This document shows positions 7,123-15,680 of a stretch of DNA of 64,000 nt, one piece after another (within the stretch, counting starts at the first letter, position 1; each line of letters begins with the position of its first letter). Under the pieces are notes generated by a model, which saw only the letters and a list, made by a program, of their open reading frames with translations, was not told where the DNA came from and did not search any database. The translations under genes were made by a program, and so were the position numbers. This DNA comes from Flavobacteriales bacterium (GTDB lineage Bacteria > Bacteroidota > Bacteroidia > Flavobacteriales_F > PHOS-HE28). The DNA is taken from assembly GCA_016716605.1 (NCBI GenBank), contig JADJWA010000001.1:744001-808000 (forward strand), read 5' to 3'.

Positions 7123-8592
7123 ATGTTGAAGCAAGGCCTGTATCAGAAGCTCCAGCAGAAGCTCAGCCCGCAGCAGATCCAGCTGATGAAGATGCTGCAG
7201 CTGCCCACGGTGGAGATGGAGGAGCGCATCCGCCAGGAGCTCGAGGAGAATCCCGCGCTGGAGAGCGGCGAGGACAGCGACGAGGAGGAGCAGCCCACCG
7301 AGGAGGAGGCCATCGCCGGCAGCGAGGAGCTCGATAGCGAGGAGCACGAGGACCAGGAACGCGACGACTTCGACTTGAGCGAGTACTTCCCGGACGACGA
7401 TACGCCCGACTACAAGCTGAGCGTGCGCAACACAGGCCCCGATGAGGAGGACCGCGAGATCCCCCTGGCCGGAGGCACCACCTTCCAGGACCACCTGAAG
7501 GCGCAGCTCTCCCTGATCGATTGCGACGAACGCACCGAGCGGCTCGCCGAGCACATCATCGGCAACCTCGACGAGGACGGCTACCTGCGCCGCGACCTGC
7601 ACGCCATCGTGAACGACCTGGCCTTCACCCAGAACGTGATGGCCAATGTGGCTGAGCTCGAGAAGGCCCTGCACGCCGTCCAAGAGCTTGACCCGGCGGG
7701 CACCGGAGCGCGCGACCTGCGCGAATGCCTCCTGCTGCAGGTGCGCCGCATGCCCCACAGCCTCGATCAGCGCGTGGCCGAGGCCATCCTCGACAAGCAC
7801 TTCGATGCCTTCAGCAAGAAGCACTACGACAAGATCATCGAGCGCCTCGAGATCGACGAGGACGCGCTGAAGGACGCCATCGACCTGATCATCCGCCTGA
7901 ACCCCAAGCCCGGCAACACCCTGCGCGAGACCAGTGCGCCCCGACAAGAGATCGTGCCCGATTTCACCATCATGTCCATCGACGGCCAGCTGGAGCTCAG
8001 CCTCAACGGACGCAGCGCACCGGAGCTCCGCATCAGCCGCGCCTACCGCGACATGATGCAGGAATACCAGCGCAACAAGAAGGACAAAGCCGCCAAGGAG
8101 GCGATGATGTTCATCAAGCAGAAGCTCGACGGTGCCAAATGGTTCATCGACGCGATCAAGCAACGGCAGCACACGCTCTTGGTAACCATGGAGGCGATCA
8201 TGGAGCATCAACGCGAGTTCTTCCTCACCGGCGATGAGACGAAGCTGAAGCCGATGATCCTGAAGGACATCGCCGAGAAGGTGGGCATGGACATCAGCAC
8301 CATCAGCCGCGTGGCCAACAGCAAGTACGTGCAGACCAACTACGGCACCATCCTGCTCAAGTTCTTCTTCAGCGAGAGCCTCACCAACCAGGAAGGCGAA
8401 GAGGTGAGCACGCGCGAGGTGAAGAAGATCCTGAAGGACGCCATCGAGGCCGAGGATAAGCGCAAGCCCCTCACCGACGATGAGCTCACCGCGCTGCTCA
8501 TCAGCAAGGGCTACAACATCGCCCGGCGCACCGTGGCCAAGTACCGCGAGCAGCTGAGCCTGCCCGTGGCGCGGTTGCGGAAGCAGCTCTAG
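7123..8592 (+). CDS. rpoN: RNA polymerase sigma-54 factor
   Basis: A 489-residue sigma-54 that directs RNA polymerase to -24/-12 promoters under AAA+ activators. The N-terminal region I is typical (MLKQGLYQKLQQKLSPQQIQLMKMLQLP, with LxxxLxxNPALE). An acidic region II follows (residues ~45-110, rich in E and D). Then come the core-binding domain, a helix-turn-helix segment (KDIAEKVGMDISTISRVANSKYV) and the C-terminal RpoN box ARRTVAKYRE. The ATG at 7123 is fixed by region I. No enhancer-binding protein gene is in the window. A 12-bp inverted repeat follows the stop. Confidence 0.97.
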   Translation: MLKQGLYQKLQQKLSPQQIQLMKMLQLPTVEMEERIRQELEENPALESGEDSDEEEQPTEEEAIAGSEELDSEEHEDQERDDFDLSEYFPDDDTPDYKLSVRNTGPDEEDREIPLAGGTTFQDHLKAQLSLIDCDERTERLAEHIIGNLDEDGYLRRDLHAIVNDLAFTQNVMANVAELEKALHAVQELDPAGTGARDLRECLLLQVRRMPHSLDQRVAEAILDKHFDAFSKKHYDKIIERLEIDEDALKDAIDLIIRLNPKPGNTLRETSAPRQEIVPDFTIMSIDGQLELSLNGRSAPELRISRAYRDMMQEYQRNKKDKAAKEAMMFIKQKLDGAKWFIDAIKQRQHTLLVTMEAIMEHQREFFLTGDETKLKPMILKDIAEKVGMDISTISRVANSKYVQTNYGTILLKFFFSESLTNQEGEEVSTREVKKILKDAIEAEDKRKPLTDDELTALLISKGYNIARRTVAKYREQLSLPVARLRKQL

Positions 8593-8608
8593 AGAGAAAG
8601 CCGAAACA

Positions 8609-8672
8609 TGAAAGCTGAAATCGCATCGCTCTCGCATAAGCAGAGCCGCCTGCCACGCTCTTTCAGCTTTCA
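8609..8672. repeat. 12-bp perfect inverted repeat after rpoN
   Basis: TGAAAGCTGAAA (8609-8620) is exactly complementary to TTTCAGCTTTCA (8661-8672), separated by 40 bases that also carry short self-complementary parts. It occupies nearly the whole rpoN-downstream spacer. It could be an attenuator, a terminator or a mobile palindrome; there is no T-run after it. Confidence 0.6.
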
Positions 8673-8690
8673 AATTCCGCTTTCACACCA

Positions 8691-9314
8691 ATGCTCCCCG
8701 CCGCCCGCTTCCTCTCCTACGCGCTCCATCCGCTGCTGATGCCGGCGCTCACCCTCTGGCTCGCGCTGGAGCTCGACCTGCACCTAAGCTACTTCCTGCC
8801 CACTGAATCGCGCTGGAAGCTGCTGGCCATCGTGGCGCTGATGACCATCGCCTTCCCGCTCGCCAGCGCAATGCTCCTGCGCAGCGCGGGCGTGGTGCGC
8901 AGCCTGGAGATGCACGCCCGCCAAGAGCGCATCGCGCCCTTCGTGATGACGCTGCTCTACTATGTGATGGCCGGCTACCTGCTGCTGAAAGCGCCGGTGC
9001 ATCCGATTACCGCCGCCCTGCTCGCCGGCGCGACGATCGCCCTGCTCCTCACCACATTGATCACGCTGCGCTGGAAGATCAGCGCGCACATGGTGGGCAT
9101 CGGCGGCTGCATCGGCGCGGTGGCGGCCCTCGACGCGCTCCATCGCATCGGCGCCTTCATGCCGCTTGCCCTGCTGCTGCTGCTGGCCGGTGCGCTGGGC
9201 ACCGCGCGGCTGCTCACCAGCGACCACACGTCCGGCCAGGTCTATTCGGGCGCAGCCCTCGGATTCATCAGCGTCTTCGCCACCGTGCTCTCGATGCCCG
9301 CTTGGCCGTTCTGA
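8691..9314 (+). CDS. Membrane protein with degenerate PAP2-type phosphatase motifs
   Basis: A 207-residue protein with about six TM segments. Traces of the PAP2 signature are visible: ARQERIAPF (first motif region), KISAHMVGIGG in place of the SGH motif, and LLTSDHTSGQVYSGAALG in place of SRxxxxxHxxxDvxxG. The catalytic histidine of the second motif is shifted and the arginine of the third is missing. It may therefore be an inactive or altered relative of lipid phosphatases. It follows rpoN by 98 bp and ends 29 bp before the PhoD-like gene. Confidence 0.6.
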   Translation: MLPAARFLSYALHPLLMPALTLWLALELDLHLSYFLPTESRWKLLAIVALMTIAFPLASAMLLRSAGVVRSLEMHARQERIAPFVMTLLYYVMAGYLLLKAPVHPITAALLAGATIALLLTTLITLRWKISAHMVGIGGCIGAVAALDALHRIGAFMPLALLLLLAGALGTARLLTSDHTSGQVYSGAALGFISVFATVLSMPAWPF

Positions 9315-9343
9315 GCGCACAGCCCATCTTCGTGCCTGACCGC

Positions 9344-10891
9344 ATGCGCGCTCCCTTCATCCTTCTGGCCTTATCTGCGCTGAACTGCACCGCCCAAGAG
9401 AGCGTGACGGCCTACTGGAGCGGCGCGCTCTCACCCACCAGCATCCAGATCCGCGCTCGGCTCAGCGGGCCCACTGACAGCGTGCGCGTGCTGGCCTGCG
9501 CACCGCCGTGCACCGATGAGGTCGCAAGCCCGTACACCGCCGCCGAACCCAGCACCGACCTCGTTGCTGAGCTCCATCTGCAAGGCCTGCTGCCCAATAC
9601 ACCCTACACCTATCGTTTCGAGGTGAACGACGCCCCCGATGCCTCGGGGATCGCGGCGGGCAGCTTCACCACGCCGGGCTTCGGTGCTGCATCCTTCTCC
9701 TTCGTCGCCGGCTCCTGCAACGGCAGCAGCAGCCATCCCGTGTGGCAGGCCATGCGCGACCAGGAGCCGCTCTTCTTCCTCAGCACCGGCGACCTGCACT
9801 ACCGCGACCCCAACAGCACGGAGATCGATCCGCACCGCGCGCCTTATCGCGAAGACGTGCTCTCCCCCTCCCCGATGAAGGAGTTCCTGCACGCCACGCC
9901 CATTGCCTACGTGTGGGACGATCATGACTTCTGCGGCAACGGCTCCGATGCCAGCTTCATCGGTAAGGCCAGCGCCGCGCGCGCCTACCGCGAGTACGTG
10001 CCGCACTATCCGCTGCACCATCCCATCAGCGTGCATCAGTCCTTCACCATCGGCCGCGTGCATTTCATCCTCAGTGACCTGCGCAGCACCAAGACCGATG
10101 AAGAGATGATGAGCGGCGCGCAGCTCGCGTGGCTGCTCAGCGAGATGCTCTACGCGCGCGACAACGGACTGGTGGCCGCGTGGGTCACCTCGCTCACCTG
10201 GAACAGCGTGGGCTATCCGGAGAACTGGGCCTGTCAGCCCACCGAGCGCACAGCCCTCAACGATGTGCTCTTCGCCCTTGGCGTGAAGGACCTCTTCATC
10301 ATCGCCGGCGATGCGCACATGCTCGCGATCGACGATGGCGCCAATGCCGACTTCAGCACCTCCCAGGACCTGCGCTACCACTATCCCATCTTCCAAGCCG
10401 CGGCCCTTGCGCGCTGGGGTTCATACAAAGGCGGCCAGTTCAACCAAGGCGGCGTGCATCCGAACCCCAGTGCCGAACATGGCCAGTTCGGCGAGATAGT
10501 GGTGGATGACGATGGCTTCGACCTCTGCGTCACCTTCAATGGCTGGCAGACCGATGGCCAAGGAGCGGGGTGCGGATTGGTGAACAGCTACACCTTCTGC
10601 CGAACGCCGGGGCAGATCCTGGTGGGCGCCCCTCAGCCGACCAATGCCGGATTGATCAGTTGGTACGCCGAGGATACCGGCCTCATGGTGCAAGTCCCTG
10701 AACGGGCCGTAGACCTTGAAGTGGAGGTCCGGGATGCCATAGGCCGCCTGTTGCTGCACGAACGCCGCGCCGCACGGCACGGGCTCATGAGCCTGCCGAT
10801 GCCACACTTGAGCCAGGGCCTGCACACCGCCAGCATCCGCTGCGGCGATCAGCGATCGAGCCTCCGCTTCATGGCTGGTCCGTTGCACTGA
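9344..10891 (+). CDS. PhoD-like secreted metallophosphatase with C-terminal sorting-like domain
   Basis: A 515-residue protein with a signal peptide (MRAPFILLALSALNCTAQ). Residues ~20-115 form a fibronectin-like strand domain, as in PhoD N-terminal regions. The metallophosphatase core shows VAGSCNG, FLSTGDLHYRDPN, AYVWDDHDFCGN and FIIAGDAHMLAID, the expected metal ligands. The last ~75 residues (VEVRDAIGRLLLHE...HLSQGLHTASIRCG) have the pattern of a T9SS type A sorting domain. It probably removes phosphate from mono- or diesters outside the cell. ATG 9344 is chosen for the signal peptide; an upstream start at 9302 would overlap the previous gene. Confidence 0.8.
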   Translation: MRAPFILLALSALNCTAQESVTAYWSGALSPTSIQIRARLSGPTDSVRVLACAPPCTDEVASPYTAAEPSTDLVAELHLQGLLPNTPYTYRFEVNDAPDASGIAAGSFTTPGFGAASFSFVAGSCNGSSSHPVWQAMRDQEPLFFLSTGDLHYRDPNSTEIDPHRAPYREDVLSPSPMKEFLHATPIAYVWDDHDFCGNGSDASFIGKASAARAYREYVPHYPLHHPISVHQSFTIGRVHFILSDLRSTKTDEEMMSGAQLAWLLSEMLYARDNGLVAAWVTSLTWNSVGYPENWACQPTERTALNDVLFALGVKDLFIIAGDAHMLAIDDGANADFSTSQDLRYHYPIFQAAALARWGSYKGGQFNQGGVHPNPSAEHGQFGEIVVDDDGFDLCVTFNGWQTDGQGAGCGLVNSYTFCRTPGQILVGAPQPTNAGLISWYAEDTGLMVQVPERAVDLEVEVRDAIGRLLLHERRAARHGLMSLPMPHLSQGLHTASIRCGDQRSSLRFMAGPLH

Positions 10892-10916
10892 TCCCGCCCA
10901 ACATCCGCAGATCCAC

Positions 10917-12305
10917 ATGCATGCCGATCGCCGCGCCTTCATCCGTGACACCACCCTCGCCATCCTCGGTTTCGGCTTGGTGCCGCGCAGCCTGAAGGCA
11001 TTCTATCAGCCCGGCTACCAGAAGGTGCGACTGGGCTTCATCGGTGTTGGCCTGCGCGGGCAAATGCACCTGGCCGAGCTCGCCATGCGCGATGATGTGG
11101 AGATCATCGCCATGCACGATCCCGATGCCAGCATGGCGGCCATGGCGCAACAGCTGCTCGCCAAGGCCAACCGGCCCAAGGCCGTGGCGTACGTGAACGG
11201 CAATGAGGGCTACCTGGAGCTGCTGCGCCGCAAGGACATCGATGCGGTGATCATCAGCAGTCCGTGGGAATGGCACGTGCAGCAGGGCATCGCGGCGCTG
11301 GAAACGGGCAAGGTCGTGGGCATGGAAGTGTGCGGCGCCATGAGCGTGGATGATTGCTGGGCGATCGCGCGCACGAGCGAGCGGACCGGCGTACCGGTGA
11401 TGCTGCTCGAGAACGTGTGCTACCGCCGCGATGTGATGGCGGTGATGAACATGGTGCGCCAGGGCTTGTTCGGCGAGCTGGTGCATGCGCAAGGCGGATA
11501 CCAGCATGACTTGCGGCACGTTCTATTCAATAGCGGCGCGCCCAACGGCTATGGCGATGGCGTGGAGTTCGGCGCGAAGGGCTGGAGCGAGGCCAAGTGG
11601 CGCACCCAGCATTATGTGGACCGCAACGGGGAGCTCTATCCCACGCACGGCCTCGGCCCCGTTGCGGTGATGATGGACATCAACCGCGGCAACCGGCTCA
11701 CGCACCTGAGCAGCATCGCCAGCAAGGCACGCGGCGCGAGCAAGCACATCATGGAACATGCGAAAGGCGGCGCATCGCATCCGAACGCACGCGTGGAATT
11801 CAAATGCGGCGATGTGGTGAGCACCCAGATCCAATGCGCCAACGGCGAAACGATCCTGCTCACGCACGACACCACCTTGCAGCGTCCGTACAACCTCGGC
11901 TTCCGCGTGCAGGGCACCGAGGGCCTCTGGCAGGAAACCGGCTGGGGCGAACTGGATCAAGGCATGCTCTACTTCGAGAAGAGCATGGAGCACAGCCACC
12001 GATGGGAGAACAGCAAGGCCCTGCTGGAGCAGCACGATCATCCGCTCTGGAAACGTTACGCGTCCCAGGCCGAAGGAGCTGGCCACGGCGGCATGGACTT
12101 CTTCGTGGACCACGTCTTCATTGAGTGCATCAAGCGCAAGCGACCCTTCCCGTTGGACGTGTACGACATGGCCACCTGGTACGCCATTACGCCGCTAAGC
12201 GAGAAGAGCATCGCCGAGGGCGGTCAGGTGCAGGACATACCGGACTTCACCGAGGGGAGGTGGAAGGAGCGCAAACCCAATTTTGGTTTCAGCGATGATC
12301 ACTGA
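10917..12305 (+). CDS. GH109-type NAD-dependent glycosidase (alpha-N-acetylgalactosaminidase-like), Tat exported
   Basis: A 462-residue Gfo/Idh/MocA-fold protein. The N-terminus is a Tat signal (ADRRAFIRDTTLAILGFG). The Rossmann NAD site follows as VRLGFIGVGLRGQMH. Later features match GH109: PWEWHVQQGIAALETGKVVGMEVCGAM, YPTHGLGPVAVMMDINRGNR and RVEFKCGDVVSTQI. GH109 enzymes use NAD+ to cleave alpha-linked GalNAc, for example from blood-group A determinants. Length agrees with characterised members (~440). It opens the plus-strand arm of the glycan locus, with a GH29 fucosidase next. Other exported Gfo/Idh/MocA oxidoreductases look similar, so the substrate is inference. Confidence 0.8.
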   Translation: MHADRRAFIRDTTLAILGFGLVPRSLKAFYQPGYQKVRLGFIGVGLRGQMHLAELAMRDDVEIIAMHDPDASMAAMAQQLLAKANRPKAVAYVNGNEGYLELLRRKDIDAVIISSPWEWHVQQGIAALETGKVVGMEVCGAMSVDDCWAIARTSERTGVPVMLLENVCYRRDVMAVMNMVRQGLFGELVHAQGGYQHDLRHVLFNSGAPNGYGDGVEFGAKGWSEAKWRTQHYVDRNGELYPTHGLGPVAVMMDINRGNRLTHLSSIASKARGASKHIMEHAKGGASHPNARVEFKCGDVVSTQIQCANGETILLTHDTTLQRPYNLGFRVQGTEGLWQETGWGELDQGMLYFEKSMEHSHRWENSKALLEQHDHPLWKRYASQAEGAGHGGMDFFVDHVFIECIKRKRPFPLDVYDMATWYAITPLSEKSIAEGGQVQDIPDFTEGRWKERKPNFGFSDDH

Positions 12306-12375
12306 ATGCGCTTCGGGCTCCGGGCCATGGGCCACCGGCTGCGGCACCACTTCGCCCCAACGCACTGCGCAACCC

Positions 12376-13788
12376 GTGGCCAGGAGCCTGTGGCCCGTGG
12401 CCGTGTTGATTTTCGCGGCATTTCACCCGCTCACTCTTCTCGCCCAAGCCCCCTACGTCCCACCCTCCGATACACTCGTCCAGAAGAAGCTCGCCGCCTG
12501 GAAGGACCTCAGGTTCGGACTGCTCATGCACTGGGGGCCGTACAGCCAATGGGGCGTGGTGGAGAGCTGGAGCATTTGTCCGGAGGATGAGGACTGGTGC
12601 CGCCGACGGCCCGAGCATGGCGCTACTTACAATGAATACGTGAAGAACTACGAAGCGCTGCAAGGCACGTTCAATCCAACGCTGTTTGATCCCGACAAGT
12701 GGGCGCGTGCTGCGAAGGATGCCGGTATGAAGTACATGGTCTTCACCACCAAGCACCACGATGGCTTCTGCATGTTCGACACGCGGACCACGGATTATCG
12801 GCTGACCTCGCCGAACACGCCTTTCCACGATGATGCGCGCGCCAACGTGACCAAGCACATCTTCGATGCCTTCCGCGCCGAAGGTTTGTGGACCGGCGCC
12901 TACTTCAGCAAGCCCGACTGGCACAGCCCCGACTACTGGTGGCCCTACTTCCCGCCGAAGGACCGCAGCGTGAACTACCTGCCCACGAAGCATCCCGAGC
13001 GCTGGCAGAAGTTCAAAGACTACTCGTACACGCAGATCGAAGAGCTGATGACCGGCTACGGCCCCGTGGATATCCTCTGGCTGGACGGTGGCTGGGTGCG
13101 GCCATTAAACAGCATCGACACCAGCGTTAGCTGGCAGAAGGCGATCACCATCGAGCAGGACATCGACATGGCGCGCATCGCAGCGATGGCACGGAAACAT
13201 CAACCCGGCCTGCTCGTGGTGGACCGTACCGTGGGCGGCGAATACGAGAACTACGTGACGCCCGAAGGCCATGTGCCCGATGCCGACCTCGGCGTGCCGT
13301 GGGAGACCTGTTTGCCCATGGGAACGAGCTGGAGCTGGGTGCCCAACGAGAAGTACAAGAGCACCGACGAGATCATCCGCACGCTGGTGAGTGTGGTGTC
13401 GCGCGGGGGAAGCCTGCTGCTGAACGTGGCACCCGGACCTGATGGGCAGATCGACTCAACGGCCTACGTGCGTTTGAAGGAAGTGGGCGAATGGCTGAAG
13501 GTGAACGGGGAGGCGGTGTATGGGACGAGGGCAATCGAGCCATATGGCGAGCGTGTGCCCGGCATGACTGCAACACAGCATGGCAAGGTCGCCTACCTGA
13601 TGTTCGATCGGCCCGGTAAATGGGGTTTCGACTCGTTTGAAGGCAAACCACTGCCCGAAGCAATCGCTCTGAGGGACGGACGAATGCTCAAGGTGAACCA
13701 GAGTGGCAATAGCACTTGGGTTGAAGTGCCAGCCAAGCTGCATCCCAAAGACGCCAGCATGTTGGTGGTGAAACTCACAGTGCCATGA
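12376..13788 (+). CDS. Alpha-L-fucosidase, GH29
   Basis: A ~470-residue secreted fucosidase. Family signatures are RFGLLMHWGPYSQWGVVESW, GMKYMVFTTKHHDGFCMFD, DYSYTQIEELMTGYGPVDILWLDGGW and GGSLLLNVAPGPDG. The aspartate of LWLDGGW (residue 237 from this start) is the predicted nucleophile. The GTG at 12376 is chosen because it opens a good signal peptide (ARSLWPVAVLIFAAFHPLTLLAQ). ATGs at 12283 or 12295 would add an unlikely polar tail overlapping the GH109 gene. It probably removes terminal fucose from glycans in the same particle space as GH109. It overlaps the next gene by ATGA. Confidence 0.9.
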   Translation: MARSLWPVAVLIFAAFHPLTLLAQAPYVPPSDTLVQKKLAAWKDLRFGLLMHWGPYSQWGVVESWSICPEDEDWCRRRPEHGATYNEYVKNYEALQGTFNPTLFDPDKWARAAKDAGMKYMVFTTKHHDGFCMFDTRTTDYRLTSPNTPFHDDARANVTKHIFDAFRAEGLWTGAYFSKPDWHSPDYWWPYFPPKDRSVNYLPTKHPERWQKFKDYSYTQIEELMTGYGPVDILWLDGGWVRPLNSIDTSVSWQKAITIEQDIDMARIAAMARKHQPGLLVVDRTVGGEYENYVTPEGHVPDADLGVPWETCLPMGTSWSWVPNEKYKSTDEIIRTLVSVVSRGGSLLLNVAPGPDGQIDSTAYVRLKEVGEWLKVNGEAVYGTRAIEPYGERVPGMTATQHGKVAYLMFDRPGKWGFDSFEGKPLPEAIALRDGRMLKVNQSGNSTWVEVPAKLHPKDASMLVVKLTVP

Positions 13789-15680
13789 GGCCCCTTCACT
13801 GCTCTCCGTGCCCACGTCGCCGGAGTTCAGGCCGAAGAAGGGACGTCGCCCTCGTATTCGCGTTCCTCTCCCTCTTCTCCTCCGCCCAATCCCCTTTCTC
13901 CTTCCGCATGGTCTTCTACGGCCCGGCCACCGACAGCGCTTACGCCGCCGAGCACCGCATCCGACAAGTGATCAAGACCCCCGACTCCGAGGATCCCGAC
14001 TGGGGGCTTTGGGTACACACGATGCATCGCTTCGTGTCGCCGGTGCAGTTCGAGAAGCACCCGGAGTATTTCGCTGAACGTAACGGCGTGCATGTGCCCG
14101 ATCAACTCTGCCTGAGCAACCCCGAAGTGCTGCGTATCACCGTGGACAGCCTGCGCGCCATGATGGCCCGAAAGCCGGTTGCTCGTTGTTGGAGTGTGAG
14201 CCAGATGGACAACTACAACTTCTGCGAGTGCGTGGAATGCCATCGAACAGATCATGAAGAAGGCTCGCCGAGCGGGACGATCCTCCGCTTCGCCAACGCC
14301 GTAGCTGACAGCTTCCCCGACAAGGTGATCAGCACGCTCGCCTACCAGTACAGCCGCAAAGCGCCGAAAGTCACCAAGCCACGGCCGAACGTGAACATCA
14401 TGCTCTGCAGCATCGAGGAGGACCGCAGCAAGCCGATCGCCTCGCGCGATGAACCCGGCTCATTCACGGCCGATCTGCGCGGGTGGTCAGCCTTGACCAA
14501 GAACATCATCGTGTGGGACTATGTGATCAACTTCTCGCACCTGCTCGCGCCCTTCCCGAATTGGAAAGTGCTGCAACCCAACCTGCAACTCTTCCGCGAT
14601 GCTGGCGTGCCGATGGTCTTCGAGCAAGGGCTCTCGTCGCCCGGCGGCGAGATGCCGGAGTTCCGTTGCTACCTCCTCGCGAAGCTGCTCTGGAACCCGG
14701 ACCTCGACATCGATTCGCTGCGCTGGCATTTCATGGACAGCTACTACGGCGAGGCGGGCGTTTACATCGATAAGTACACGCATCTACTGGAAGAGGAGCT
14801 GGACAAGAGCGGCAAGTCGCTCACGCTTTACGAGCACCCGCAGGCGCACAAGGACGGCTACCTCAGTCCGGCGAACATCGCGAAGTACAAGATGCTCTTC
14901 AACAGCGCCGAGGCGGCCGTGATGGAGGAAGACACGATCTACCAATGGCGTGTTGAGGATGCGCGGCTGGGAATCATGTACGCCGAGCTGGAAGTGGCGC
15001 GAGCGATGCCGCATGCCACGAATGGCCTCTTCGAGAAGGACAGCACAGGAAAGTGGCACGCCAAACATTACTACGAGGAGTTGCTAGAGACCTTCGTATC
15101 CCGGGCAAAGAAGCACGGCCATCTGCTGCTGCACGAGACGCGGAACACGCCGGACGAGTACTTCACGGAATTCAGCGCGCACCTGAAGCACGGCGCTGTG
15201 AACCACTTGGCCGTTGGCAAGAAGATCAGTTTCGAGACACCGCCAGACGCCCGCTACCCGGGTGGCGGGCCCGATGCGCTGATCGATGGCTTCCGTGCCA
15301 GCACCAACTACCAGTATGGTTGGCAGGGCTGGTACGGCAAGGACATGGTGGCGACGATCGATCTGGGCGAAGCGCGATTCGTCCAGTCGGTCAAGGCCGG
15401 ATTCCTGCACGATCAACAGAGTTGGATATTCCTCCCAACTACTGTGAGCATCGAGTACTCTGTTGATGGATCGACTTTCATGACGTGGGGTACAATTGAA
15501 TTCACCGATGCAGGCAAGAAGGTCACGCTTGGGACCAGGAACGCCGAACTGGAGCCTTGGGACCTTCCGCAAAGCGCCCGCTACATCCGCCTCACCGCCA
15601 AGAACCTGGGAGACCTGCCCGCGTGGCACGGAAGCAAGGGCCAGTGCTGGCTATTCTGTGATGAGATCGTGGTGCGATAA
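13785..15680 (+). CDS. DUF4838 protein with C-terminal discoidin (F5/8 type C) domain
   Basis: A 631-residue exported protein (hydrophobic leader VALVFAFLSLFSSAQ after a basic head). Residues ~45-370 fit DUF4838, a family linked to carbohydrate degradation in Bacteroidota: DPDWGLWVHTMHRFVSP, HPEYFAERNG, CWSVSQMDNYNFCECVEC. The last ~120 residues resemble an F5/8 type C/CBM32-like module (DALIDGFRAS...ATIDLGEARFVQSVKAGF...SIEYSVDGSTF...ARYIRLTAKN). Many DUF4838 proteins carry an extra N-terminal glucuronidase-like module, absent here. Catalysis is unproven; the discoidin part suggests sugar binding. The start overlaps the fucosidase stop by 4 bp, so they are translationally coupled. Confidence 0.75.
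   Translation: MRPLHCSPCPRRRSSGRRRDVALVFAFLSLFSSAQSPFSFRMVFYGPATDSAYAAEHRIRQVIKTPDSEDPDWGLWVHTMHRFVSPVQFEKHPEYFAERNGVHVPDQLCLSNPEVLRITVDSLRAMMARKPVARCWSVSQMDNYNFCECVECHRTDHEEGSPSGTILRFANAVADSFPDKVISTLAYQYSRKAPKVTKPRPNVNIMLCSIEEDRSKPIASRDEPGSFTADLRGWSALTKNIIVWDYVINFSHLLAPFPNWKVLQPNLQLFRDAGVPMVFEQGLSSPGGEMPEFRCYLLAKLLWNPDLDIDSLRWHFMDSYYGEAGVYIDKYTHLLEEELDKSGKSLTLYEHPQAHKDGYLSPANIAKYKMLFNSAEAAVMEEDTIYQWRVEDARLGIMYAELEVARAMPHATNGLFEKDSTGKWHAKHYYEELLETFVSRAKKHGHLLLHETRNTPDEYFTEFSAHLKHGAVNHLAVGKKISFETPPDARYPGGGPDALIDGFRASTNYQYGWQGWYGKDMVATIDLGEARFVQSVKAGFLHDQQSWIFLPTTVSIEYSVDGSTFMTWGTIEFTDAGKKVTLGTRNAELEPWDLPQSARYIRLTAKNLGDLPAWHGSKGQCWLFCDEIVVR

Noticed and set aside
7012..8673. A 763-residue minus-strand frame joining the peroxiredoxin-like gene to upstream sequence
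   Set aside because: The upstream part is exactly antisense to rpoN; the signal peptide marks the real start at 7011.
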